A stretch of DNA of 64,000 nt from the NCBI GenBank assembly GCA_950295325.1, contig OX485803.1, positions 25,976,001-26,040,000 on the forward strand, given 5' to 3'. The position numbers and the translations under genes are program-made. A model generated the notes under the pieces. The model saw nothing but the letters and a program-made list of their open reading frames with translations. It ran no database searches and was not told where the DNA came from. Position 1 is the stretch's first letter; each line of letters starts with the position of its first letter. The stretch comes from Polytrichum commune. Its lineage: Eukaryota; Streptophyta; Polytrichopsida; Polytrichales; Polytrichaceae. Shown one piece after another: positions 1 through 11,260 of the stretch.

Positions 1-205
1 TTGCCACATGACATGCGATGCCCGTGTCGAAGCCAATCAGTCCTTCCAAAAAATTTGGATGAACTTTAAAAATTCACAAGTCGTTAGTGATGATGGCCGA
101 TGGAAGCGGATGCCACTTTCAGATGATATTAGTGTATATATCCAAACTTCCAAAGCCTTCATATACTTCAACTTACGTATAAGGTAGAGGGTGCTAAAAC
201 CAACA
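1..205. other. intergenic, nothing recognised
   Basis: A/T-rich sequence in which I see no gene or repeat signature. Confidence 0.4.
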
Positions 206-819
206 CCTATAAACAAGGGCGGAGCTAGGGGGGGGGGGGGCTCAGCCCCCTTTGACACCATTAGTAGAAAATTGTGTCAAAACAACTACAGATTTTGTTT
301 TACTATTTTGCGACTGCAATGTCAAAATTTATGGGGTGTGTAATACACTGTTGGAAAGGCGTTTTCAAGACCTTCCCAACGGTGTATTACAAGCCCCCAA
401 ATTCCTAAAATTTTAGTTGGTAAAATCAAAACAATTTGGAGTCGTTTAGCGATTGTAGAGCAGGCTAGTTAAAAAAAACTGCAATGGGAAAACGATTGCG
501 GTTCTTTTTCGCAATGTTTTCTACAAGAGCATTGAAGGAAAGTTGGGCATCTGGCTATTATTTGTGATGTGTATTGGCGATGATTGGATGGTCGATCTGA
601 TGATCATCTATATTGAAAAGACCATTGCGAAAGCTTTGGATATTAACGACATTATCAAAAATATTATGAGGATGTCAGCTCGATGAGTCCAAGTCTCTCA
701 ACAAATAATCAAATTAGGCCACCTATTGAAATTTGAACATAAAATATACATTGGATATTTCCATATTATGAGGTCAACCCCCCTTGGGTCAAAATCATGG
801 TTCTGCCCTTGCCTATAAA
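206..819. mobile_element. non-autonomous hAT-type element with 8-bp TSD
   Basis: A 598-bp element (214-811) has imperfect terminal inverted repeats: CAAGGGCGGAGC at the left and, reading inward on the other strand, CAAGGGCAGAAC at the right. It is flanked on both sides by the same 8 bases, CCTATAAA (206-213 and 812-819). An 8-bp target duplication and a CARGG-type end are typical of the hAT superfamily. There is a poly-G run just inside the left end (229-240) and no coding capacity, so it must be mobilised in trans. Confidence 0.7.
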
Positions 820-1589
820 GGCCTTCCAATTGTCAACACTCTATTATCTTGAATCGTTCCCTATGATGTAGGAGTGTCCATGCCCACAGAGTGATGATTA
901 AGGTGCCATTAGTGTCACCATCTCATACCACCCTCCACTACCTCCATATAGGGTAGGTAACGGGCTCCACTCTATCTCGGGTCCGTTCAAGGTGGCTTTA
1001 GGGTGATATGTCAGTGCCTGTTCTAGCCATTCTATTCATAATGCCAAGTAGGTAGCCCACAAAGCACAAAGGGGGTTGGTTGACAAGATGCAAGCGGGTC
1101 AGTACCTGGGATGCAAGGTGACAGTTTTGTAATTGAACCGGGTGGGATCATGGAGGTGGCCATGTGGCTTTGTGCATCGTTACTACTTGGGCTTTGATCT
1201 AGCTTGAGTCTAGTACCCAACTATGTTGTGTTGGTTCTAGGCAATGAAGGTGGGGTCTTCATCATATGCAAGGTTCTAGGGAGTGGTTCAAGGAAGGTAG
1301 TGGTTTTGACTTTAGATGTTCATCAAATATTCATTTGAGGCTATTTTTACTCTTTCTTTATACCTATGTTTAGCCCAAAGGGTAATGTGATTTTTTTAAT
1401 ATCAACCACATAGCCAAATGTATGTGCAATAGCTTAAAGTGTGGATTTAAGCACCATCTACTTGAGGGCTAGGTTGGGAAGTGAATTCAACTCTTTTCAA
1501 GGTCTGTCTTTGGCAATTGAGTTATCTATAAAGTCTCTCAAAGAGATACATCCAACCACACCAACCTTGCTGTAGTATCGTCACGCATT
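820..1589. other. intergenic, nothing recognised
   Basis: No convincing ORF, repeat or RNA was seen. Decayed upstream sequence of the RING-like pseudogene could lie here, but I cannot show it. Confidence 0.35.
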
Positions 1590-2436
1590 GTGATACCTCT
1601 AGCCATACCAACCTTGTTGTGGCCATGCATCCCTGCGTGGATCAAGGACGGGAGTAATTATGCCATATACGAGAATAGTTGGGGGATCAAAAGTGCATGG
1701 ATCATTGGGTCTTGTGGTCATATGGTCCATCCGAGTTGCTTATTACCTCACATGTTGCAAACAAGTCGTTGTCCTTCATGCAAAGCCCCTCTACATCACA
1801 TGCTATACTAGCAATTTGACGTGCAATAGGGAACACCTTCGGAATTCAAGTACAATATCACCCATAATATACCGCCTTTGGAATACAACAATCCTTCAAT
1901 TTATAGCTAGCAGTCAAAAAAGTATGTCAAGGACCTCCGAGGCTTCTTGACGAATCTCACATCTGAGCAAATCAAAAGGGGGGCACATGAGTCTTACCCT
2001 GGGTCTACTTTGTGATCCATAGGGTAGAGAGCATTTTTGTACTAAGTCAAGGGAGGCCATGCTAGTAATACATGGGAGTCCGTTATGGGTCCACACCCTC
2101 AAGGTTACATTTATGACTCCATTGGCCCGGTAAATCGTTTCAAGCAAGACTGTGACATGGGACATGGCATACATGTTGGAAATTCAACGTTTGGAGGCTG
2201 ATGAAGAAAGGCAACAAGGCGTTGCATAAGAGGTGTCATTCAATGAGGTAAAACTTCAAATCATGTTGAACAAATGGGAATATGTCAACGGCCTTATGGA
2301 CATTTGGGACAGTTCCAATAGCCCCAACACGCAAGATGCACTCTGTCATTCCCGATTGTTGTGGTTGGCCATTATGAACTGCATGCGCATTCATTCAGAA
2401 GTGGTCGTGGAAACTCCAACACAAGAGTATCACTAA
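1590..2436 (+). pseudogene. decayed RING-finger gene related to the one at 53.4 kb
   Basis: From about 1614 the translation begins LLWP and runs through a RING-like block: GSCGHMVHPSCL, then CPSC, then HHMLY. It aligns in order and spacing with the RING ORF at 53.4 kb (LLWP, CAIC, GSCGAQFHPQCL, CPHC, HPRLY). In this copy the first zinc-binding pair CAIC reads YAIY, so both cysteines are replaced by tyrosine and the domain should not bind its first zinc normally. Downstream, coding-like stretches continue in changing frames with stops: about 1923-2030 (one contains LRGFLTNLTSEQIK), 2043-2195, and 2173-2436 with a stop at 2227. This fits frameshift and nonsense decay. The RING family usually acts as an E3 ubiquitin ligase; no activity is expected here. 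The start of the gene was not located. Confidence 0.5.
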
Positions 2437-3656
2437 TGTAGATAATGTGGATATCAAACATTAGTTATCAGCCATTGACAAAAGTAGGCACGAGGCAAGG
2501 TGCCAAATCCTTCGAGCACCAAATTTGAATGGTGGGAGATCGAGTCATGGCCCACCCATGTCCTTGGATAGCAGCTCCAAATTGCAGTATCATTATGGAA
2601 GCATACTATTGATATAGGCCTAGGACTATGATGCACTCTTTTTTATTCAAATACATATAATGTGGAAATTGCATTGTTTGCGTAATAGTGGATTTGTGTT
2701 TGCTATCAATTTTGAGATTATATTATGTCCCACAAACATGTAATGAATTCATGGACTTTACCTTAAATACACATATTGGAGTTTGAGCTTGAATCAAAAT
2801 GTATTACAATGAAGTGGATGTGATAAGTTGGTATGGGGATATTTGATAACAATTAACATACTCAATACAAGCTAAAAAAATGATGATGAAATTGTCAAGT
2901 AATCATATGTTGTATATTAGCTACATAATAATGTAGGTAAGTATATGTCCAAGTATGTTGTAAACATTGAACTCCCACCATATTGGTAGTGCTAGATTTG
3001 TACACTCTATAAATTTAAAAGTTCTTTTGGTGCATAGTGCATCGGCTAAACCCCCAATGGATCCCGGGGGCTAGATTCTTCATTGGAAGCCTAAATGACA
3101 TGCGTGGGTCGCTATGAAATTAAACCCTTTATATACAAGAAGTTTATAAAGAAGAAGAAAAAGTATACTAATGGCAACTTAGAAACTAGACTTATGTATT
3201 TACAATAAGCTTTTCCTTGTAATGCAATAAACACCTCCACTATGTATACAAAATATAAATCTCAAATTAAATAAGAATTTATTACATATAGCACCCACTA
3301 TCACTTTTCAATGAGAAAGTCATTGAACTCTTTTCATCTAGAGCATGTAAGTCAACGATTATATCAAGCAAAGAAGTTCATGGGCTCCCTTAAGTTTGCT
3401 CTTATGCATACTATGTACGGTATGTATATAAGGTCCTTAAATTACAGGGAGGTCAGGTGGGCTCCTCATGGGTATGGCATATGACTTTATATGGCCTTCC
3501 GTGTTTGAGCACTAGGGGTTTAGGGTTTAGCAATTTACCGAATGGTTGACTATTTACGGTAGTCAACTGCCAAACAATAATCGACCAATTGGGCTCATTG
3601 GGAGCTCAATGGTTGCCAAGAGATCTCAAGTGGTGCAAAGAAAAAGCGTTAGCTTA
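2437..3656. other. intergenic, nothing recognised
   Basis: A/T-rich sequence with only short ORFs and no family resemblance that I can support. Confidence 0.35.
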
Positions 3657-3960
3657 AGGCCACTTCACACACGGGATTGAGGGCCCGTGACCATTGCATT
3701 TCAAGCACTCTCATTGGTGGAAAAGGTGGAGCGAGTCCAAGTTTGCTTCACACTACGCTTGAGGGACTAACGGAATAAGTGAATGCAAGATGGATGTAAA
3801 GTTTTCATGGATTCCTACGCACATCAAATGGATCATGTTTCATGGTCACTTGAACTATTTGTAAAAATCACCTCTTGGAGGTAAGCCTAACACAAAACCG
3901 GGAGACCATGGCACCCCGGAATCTCACAACCAATGATTTATTATATTTTATCATGTGTGA
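3657..3960 (-). mobile_element. PIF/Harbinger-like MITE, diverged partial copy
   Basis: It starts GGCCACTTCACACAC and matches the reverse complement of the right half of the element at 10675-11257: the shared GACCATTGCA-type block, CTCTCATTGG, and a TCCAAGT..CTTCACACTA block. The second end was not found with certainty, so the limit near 3960 is approximate. It is non-coding. Confidence 0.5.
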
Positions 3961-6900
3961 GGACTCCGCATGAATAACAAATAGCATTTTTGATGGCATA
4001 GTTGATTGCCATAGTAGTAGTCAATTGATATGTTGATTGCTACCATAAGCAATTGACTTTGTGTTGATGTTGTAAAAATCCATGCTATGGTAAAAAAATG
4101 TTACCACAATAACATCCGTTGGACATCATGCCCAAACGTGACGGCCAAAGGCCACGTCATGTCCATTTGCACATTCCTTTGTAATGCCAATGGATTTTTT
4201 CTTCCAAATTTCATTTCAAGGTCACTAATGCACTTTCAACATTGTTGAATCCTACTCTATCTTCTAGCACATTACCAATTTGCACATTGCTAGCTTTCAA
4301 TGGGTTTATCATCAACTAAATTATGTATTTCATCAAGGATACCTATAATTTTCTCAATAGGTATGTATGGATTGCTTAAATCTAATTCCAGTTCATAATT
4401 GATGAATTCATGTGCATGCTAGTTGGTTTAGTTGCACTCTCTACAAAAGTAAAATACATGATGGACGTAATTCAATTCATCCAAGTTATGAAATTTTATA
4501 ACTTCACTTCATCCAAATTAACACTTATTGAGGTGAATACATTGAAGAGGGGAGCAATTTTTTTATATAAATTATCTTAATAATTAACAATTAATGCTTA
4601 TTAGTGTATCTCTTGGATTTGTTATGAGGAGCGCAATTATCTTTAACACATAGGTGATTTTAACATTTATCGGGGTAACACATATCAAGGGTGGATTGTA
4701 AATGAACAACGACCTTGAACGATTTCTATTGTCACTGCAGGTGTCGCAATTTCTTACCATTGGTTCTCTTCCACTAGTTGGGTTTAAATCCATGACTATG
4801 TATTGGTAGTCTTCTTTTAAAGCAGAGTAACAACCATCATCTCGAAGAGAACTACACTGTTTCAAGGTCACCACTTCTATTTGTCTTGCTTAACACTAAT
4901 TGTAAAGCGCACGTGTATGTGACATACCACCAACATGAAATGTAAACCTAACATTATTTGTCATTCCTTGGTATTGTTTTTGGGCATTATAGATTTACAA
5001 TGTTGCAATTATTGATGCTTACAGAATGATTTTCCACCCGCAAATATTGGTAATAGTATTCAATATAAAGGATGTCTAATTGAGTAACTTAAGTATAAGA
5101 TTTTCTTTTTCAAAGGTGGGATTCAAATGTAATTGGGACAATGTTACAAGTTTTTGTGACTTGGTTTCGACCCATCGTAATGTCCATCATAAAGAAGCAA
5201 CCTAAATTGCATGTACCAAATGTAGAAAATAAGTTAATGAACATAAATCCTTACTTTTTGTGACCAGGAAATAATTGTTTTAAACATGCTTACTTGTTTA
5301 TAATGCCACAAAGGATGCACCTTGTGGGAAGTGCTTGGTCTATAACTTTTGATCATCTTTCAAGAAGATTATTTTATGAAGAGAGCCACAAAGCTCAAGA
5401 GTATCATCATAGGTAGACAAAAGACCTGAAATGCATAGTTTGTAATAAGGCAGGCCCATCCACTTCCATTGAAAACACATCATTGTATGAGGCATGGCAA
5501 TTTTGTGGGGCATCAACGAGTGGTATACCAATTGGCCACAAATTCTCATGAAACTTTGGCAAGAAATACTTGTCATTCCCTCAAGTATCACAATTTGTGA
5601 AAGGGGATTTACAAAAACATAATACTATCAAGAGCCACTTGCAAACTTCATTAAAGTTGGACACTTTGGATGCTTTGATGCGAGTATCATTATGCATGAT
5701 ATTTAAATTAAGCACATTTGAAACATAAATAATAAAACCAAACACGGAGGTATGGGTTGAATTCATATGCTTATAATATCTTAAACAACATTGCGGATGA
5801 ATTCAATCCTTCCACACATAGGTCTAAGCTTGTATTAAAACAAAACGAGTGGGTATGTGTTGAATTCATATCCCTCTTGTACATTAAATAACCTTTGGGA
5901 TTAATTAAATCCTTCCACACCTAGGTCTGAGCTTGTATTATTGCCTATAAGTACCAACAAAATGTTGTTTATATTGGAGTTAATTTCCTACGGTGACATG
6001 TATTGTTGTGTTAAGTACTCAATTATAGAATATCAATATGAGACCTTAAAAACCTTTCATCAAAAGTAAAGGTTTAAAGCAAATGGTTCAATATTGTTCA
6101 AAACATAAATTTGTTAATCTTAAATATTTTGAAGTTGTAATTTTTTTCATATTCCTTGAATTCATTATAAACTTGAGGTCAACATAATTTATTGGTGTAA
6201 TCCATAAATGTGATGTAATGTTTTCGTATTTTAAACAAGTTTGTGTGACAATTCTTCAATGTCACCTACTTTTTCACCTCTTACACCATCTTCTAGTATA
6301 CTTTGTAAACATAAGTTTTCTTGACTTTTGAAATGTTTATGGTTTTATTTTACAAAATTTAAAGTAAGTATATAGTTTTGAATTACTTCCACTTTAGCCT
6401 TGACATGTATCGGGAGTTGTTCACTATACCATGCTTGCACCCCTATGTCCTCATGTTTGTTTAGGGTATAGGTGATTATACCTTGGTCTTAAGTCATTTA
6501 ACACGTATATGTGAAATAAATATAAACCCCAACACCTTGGTCTTAAATCAAAATTAGCCCCGACACCCAGTAATGATACATTGTTTTGCACCATTGCATA
6601 CAAATGTTTTCTTTGATACCACGTACGAACTAATGTGAGTGTAAGAATTGGTATTGTTTGAATCATTACCGTACATAATGTACATGAGGTACTAAAAAAT
6701 GTTTTCTCTCACATATAGTACATAAAGAAGGCTATTAGATTTTTTTTGAAGTAAATGTTGATGTACTCAAGGGGGCCCTAAGTGCTAGAGAGAAAATTGA
6801 CAATATTCATTTTAATTCAACCCATAACTAGGACAATAGATGTGCTACTTTCATGGCGTCTAGGCGCTTAAATTTTGTGTATCTATTAATACAATTATGT

Positions 6901-7481
6901 GTAGGTGTGCATAGGTGGGTAAATTAAACATGTTGGATGGTGGGGTGGTGGTCAATGTAATTGTAATATTAAATGCAAGATGACATGAGATGACATGATA
7001 TTGTAGTGAATATCATTACATTGTATGTAAAACAGTAAAATACTTTCTATTTTAATTTTTGATTATATATATATATATATATAATGTACTATTGTTGTTG
7101 TTGTGGTATTTCAATATTATAAACCACCTCTCAATAATGTATAATGCTCATATATTATTAGCCAATAGATGCCTTTTGCTTTTGTCATTATGTGGACTCA
7201 TGGTCTAGGGATGTTGTCCACCATGAATACACGTTCCATTATAAGGATGGCACATGGAATGTAGTAATCTTAGGTTTTTATTTTAGGACATAGTTGGTGG
7301 ATAGTATTCTATGTCGAAAAACGGATCCAAGGGAAAACGATCACTACTTAAGGGGACATCCCCTCACCAAGGGACTCTTTTTGCATCTCAGATGTGGGCT
7401 GCGCTACCTGGACTCTTGTAGTGTGCTAGGTTTTTATTTTGTGCATGTACAGATCCTATTATGCCGCCGCAAATAACGGAT
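3961..7481. other. A/T-rich intergenic; (AT)n at 7064-7083
   Basis: About 3.5 kb of A/T-rich sequence with no supported gene. The only clear element is a perfect AT microsatellite at 7064-7083. A near-duplicated phrase about the shape of ATTCATAT..CTTATAATATC/CTCTTGTACATT occurs around 5765 and 5868, suggesting a small local duplication. Confidence 0.4.
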
Positions 7482-8625
7482 GTTTACGGACGCACGTCCG
7501 TAAACCTAAACCCTCTTGGTTTATTGAATCTCTATTCTTTTGGGCATTGTAGTTGAGCTAGTAATGAGATACAGAGGTTTACGGACGCGCGTCCGTAAAC
7601 CTATATACCTCTGGTGCCATGGTTTGGTATGGCACCTAAACTGATATCATAACCATGTGCCATGTAGAGTATGGCAACAAGACTGTAGTGTCATGGAAGT
7701 TTACGGACGTGCATCCGTAAACCTCAAACCTCTTGGTGCATTGAATCTCTATTGCTTTGAACATTCAGTTGAGCTAGTAATGAGGTACAGAGGTTTACAG
7801 ACGCGCGTCCGTAAACCTGCATACCTTTGGTGCCATAGTTCAGTATGATACCTAAACTGACATAATGACCATGTGCCATGTAGAGTATGACAATGAGACT
7901 GTAGTGACATGTAAGTTTACGGACTCGCGTCCGTAAATCTTAAACTTCTTGGTGCATTGAACCTCTATTGCTTTGAGCATTGTAGTTGAGCAAGTAATGA
8001 GGTACAAAGGTTTACGGACGTGCGTCCGTAAACCTGCATACCTTTGGTGCTATAGTTTAGTATGGCACCTGAAATGACATCATGACCATGTGCCATGTAG
8101 AGTATAACAAGGAGACTGTAGTGTCATGGAAGTTTACGGAAGCGCGTCCGTAAACCTTAAACCTTTTAGTGAATTGAACCTCTATTGCCTTGAGCATTGT
8201 GTCCCTAAACCTACATCACCTTATGTGTCATAGTAGAAAATTTTGACATTGTTAAAACACAGTAGAAAATGCATATGTTATCCTCTTCAAATTCGTGTTG
8301 TTGTAAGGCCTGGGTATACATGTAAGTGGTGCATGGACCTCTTGGTTCCCTAAACCTCTATGTCTTGGACAACACTGACTTTTGACGTACGGATGTTTAC
8401 GGACACGCATCCGTAAACCTATGTTGTATAGTTTGCCAAAGTTTTTACGCTTGACACTGACCTCTCTGACCACGATGAGATTTACGGATGCGCGTCCATA
8501 AACCTCTAGTGTTTTTGTTGTCTGAACCTTTGTTCCGACTATCAACAGACAGATGTATCTGGATGCGCGTGTGCTTGCACTGATAATGTTGTTACATGGA
8601 GGTATACGGACGCGCGTTCGTATAC
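7482..8625. repeat. tandem array of GTTTACGGACGCGCGTCCGTAAAC-type palindromes
   Basis: About ten copies of a 24-28 bp near-perfect palindrome, left arm GTTTACGGACG and right arm CGTCCGTAAAC, start near 7482, 7575, 7698, 7791, 7914, 8008, 8130, 8395, 8479 and 8600, with half copies near 8203 and 8348. Alternate copies repeat at about 216 bp (7575, 7791, 8008 and 7482, 7698, 7914, 8130). The first part is therefore a tandem repeat of about 216 bp, each unit with two palindromes. The unique sequence between them is also conserved (for example CCATGTGCCATGTAGAGTAT). The array decays rightward and ends about 140 bp before the ATG of the next ORF. The last copy carries compensating changes in both arms (TATAC/GTATA), which suggests selection or conversion on the dyad. 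Confidence 0.85.
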
Positions 8626-8764
8626 CAATATGTCTTTGTTTCCACGCCATGAAAGTCACTATTGCCCACATTGTGTTTCATTGACAATAAGTGTTAGGAC
8701 TATCCATGAAATTATTGAATGGGATATTTTGACATACTCTTCATTTGGTTCTCTTGTAGTGGTC

Positions 8765-9535
8765 ATGGATTCCAACGCTGGTGATAGTGCGTTTGAGTTG
8801 TCTTCGGAAGCGTCAAGCTATGGTAGCGAGTTTGAAGTTGTCATGGAACATGAAACTACAATTATTGTCGCCAATGAAGAGGATGAATTCCTTCTACCAT
8901 GTGAGGGTTATTCACGGGAACATTGGGTTGATCTTGATGTTGTCTTAGTCAATGGTCGTGGCGTTTCCGTGGCCGATGGTGTTTGTAGGAACTCGAATCC
9001 TAAGGATTGTATTGATGTAAATCCCCTTGGGGAGGAAGATGTTGGGGTGTGCATTTTGAATTCTTTGGATCCATTGGAAGTGCCTCGTAGTTGGAGATTC
9101 TGTCTTCGTGTGGCTGCTGATTGCTACGAAGGTTATATGGTCCTCGTACGTCCTAGAAATGAGGAGCACTCTAAACCGATTTGGTTGGTGAAAGCATTGT
9201 CATCACTAAATTTTGTTCCAAGTAGCCTAAATTTTCATCAAATTGAGGTGGAATATTGTCGTCCAAACACCAAAGATCAAAATGTGCTCCGCACATATTT
9301 AGGGTGGGACACCAAAAAATGTTTCAAGTGGACAATGGACTCAGCGTATAAACCGGTTTGGATAAATATAGATACCATACTTTGTGCTTAGAAACCATGC
9401 AAAGGTTCCAAATCAGAGACAATGACCATCCCCCAAAAACATATAGATTTTGTCAAAGACAACTTGACACGTATTGCTGCTGCAGAAAATGATGTCGAGA
9501 ATGGAAATGAAGCTGAAGATGAAGATGGAGAATGA
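8765..9535 (+). pseudogene. unknown acidic ORF broken by one in-frame TAG
   Basis: The most natural start is ATG at 8765 (MDSNAGDSAFELSS). The frame is open for 208 codons to a TAG at 9389-9391. The same frame then continues without a stop for 47 more codons to a TGA at 9533-9535, ending in an acidic tail (NEAEDEDGE). The residues around the TAG (TILCA, stop, KP) suggest that a Trp codon TGG was mutated. Intact length would be about 256 residues. The N-terminal third is acidic and serine-rich. The C-terminal part contains a compact block, about residues 120-208, with PIWLVKAL, VEYCRP and LGWDTKKCFKW; this pattern reminds me of a conserved domain in transposon-associated proteins of seed-free plants, possibly a BAH-like barrel, but that is from memory and weak. 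Translation could stop at the TAG, giving a truncated protein. The palindrome array sits directly upstream. Confidence 0.55.
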
Positions 9536-10671
9536 TATTGACGTAGGTCGGGACCAAAGTTATTTAACATGTGTCTTCGTTTTTCGTGAAATATGTGACA
9601 TTGGGGTCGATACTATATTAGGCACACTTTATAGAAATTTTATAGATTACAATTATATTGCATGATTGTATTACTTTATGGATGTGGAATCCAACTTCCC
9701 ATGCGCTATCAAATGTTTTTTGTATATTTTTTTTACAGATGTGAAATCCAAAACTATATAATATTGCATATGCTAATTTGCAAATTCTTATTAACATTGT
9801 CAAATTATTTAAAGTATTATTGCGTTTGGGATGTGCCGTTCAATTCAACCATAATTGGATAAGACCTTTATGTTTGGGATACGCATCCAAGAGTCTATGA
9901 TATAAAAATAAATGGTTATTTATTGATTCGTTTAAAAATACAAAATAATTGTGAATTTGTGTCATTGAAATATTGTGTTCGGCATAGTTTTGATTATCAT
10001 CTAGATATTTACTATATTTAGAAACATATATATTTATCACATATGGATTTTTAAAACATAATGTTGCCATTGTTCCATATGTTGCCATTGTTCCCGATGA
10101 TCCTGATGTTCCTGATGTTCCCTACGTTCACAATATTCGCATCTGAAACTATGGGTCCAATTTATTTTGAGACTTTCCAAAGTCTCCGATTAACGAATAT
10201 AGTATGATAATATTTCACAGGTAGAAATGTTGGGATGCATAATATGTCAAACTTTGCTTCAATAATTAGCATTCGGATGAACTAAAAGTAAATGGGGACG
10301 ACAATAATTGTAAACTTATGCATGAGAAGTATCATTAGAAAAGTTACACGGTCACATATAGTATCACATGACACTAAATACATCCTAGTTTACTAAATAA
10401 TATGTTTAGTGTAGTGGTAAGGAAATTCAATTCCTGTAGTGTGTCCATATACATATCCAAGTCTGTAATGTCCATAGTTGAAAGACTCAGTCACTTCAAA
10501 GCGATCCAAGAAGGAATAAACTTACAGTTTGGAACTACCTTGAAAGTCCAGACTCCCTCCAACATCAACTCCAATGTATAAACCAAAAGAACAGAGAATG
10601 CCTTGGGCTTGAAATTTACGTCATTATAGAATATCTTCACAATAAACTTATCCGTAAAAGGCAACCGGTAC
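9536..10671. other. intergenic, nothing recognised
   Basis: A/T-rich with only short random ORFs. Confidence 0.35.
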
Positions 10672-11260
10672 TTAGGGCCACTTCACACATGAGCCGTGAC
10701 CTTGTAACGGTGAGGACCCTTGACTCTCATCCAAAGGCCGTACCATGGGTGTTGGGAAAGCCATTTTATGTAGTCTTGGGCCCTCAAGTATAATGTGAAG
10801 CAAGAATGAACCATGTTGCGGGACCATTGCATGTTTTGTCGGCAGAATAAGAGGGGAGGATTTGGTTTAATATAATATGTCTCCAAGTTTATCAATTTAA
10901 GATAATTACTTGGTGGTGTTTGTCTGTCTTGGAATCTATCTTGGAATCTACCATGCAGTCTGTCCTGAAATCTGTCCTCCTGGAAAAAATATTAAAAAAG
11001 TCATGGTCTCCCGGAATTTGCGTCAAGCCCACCTCTTGGAGGTGGGTCTGATGCAAATTCCGGTAGACCATGCACCCTTATCCACAACCAACCATGTAGG
11101 ACTTCATGTAGACTTTTCATCCACGAACTTTTCTTTGGGCCTTTAGGCCCTCACCTCCTAGTGTGAAGTGAACTTGGATGGTCTCCGCCTTTTTAACCAA
11201 TGAGAGCTCTTACATTGCCATGGTCAAGGGCCTTCAGCCTTGTGTGTGAAGTGGCCCTTA
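10672..11260. mobile_element. PIF/Harbinger-like MITE, TSD TTA
   Basis: A 583-bp element (10675-11257) is bounded by inverted repeats GGGCCACTTCACACA at the left and TGTGTGAAGTGGCCC at the right, and flanked by TTA on both sides (10672-10674 and 11258-11260). GGGCC ends with a 3-bp TWA duplication are the signature of PIF/Harbinger (Tourist-like) MITEs. It has no transposase. Related sequence occurs at 3657-3960 and as a short piece at 36463-36512, so it is a family in this genome. A strong hairpin lies inside it at 11002-11072. Confidence 0.75.
11002..11072. repeat. 71-nt near-perfect hairpin inside the MITE
   Basis: Two 34-nt arms, CATGGTCTC..CCCACCTC and GAGGTGGG..AGACCATG, are separated by a 3-nt loop (TTG) with only a few mismatches. 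A half-hairpin relative is seen near 3872-3925. It could be a small-RNA source or a plain fold-back; nothing in the sequence decides. Confidence 0.6.

Noticed and set aside
7482-8625. CRISPR array, because of regularly spaced palindromic repeats
   Set aside because: Spacers are themselves conserved copies, spacing is about 95/120 bp, and the context is a plant nuclear genome.
8252-8671. 139-codon minus-strand ORF over the palindrome array
   Set aside because: It reads through palindromic repeats (repeated RVR-type residues) and has no independent support.
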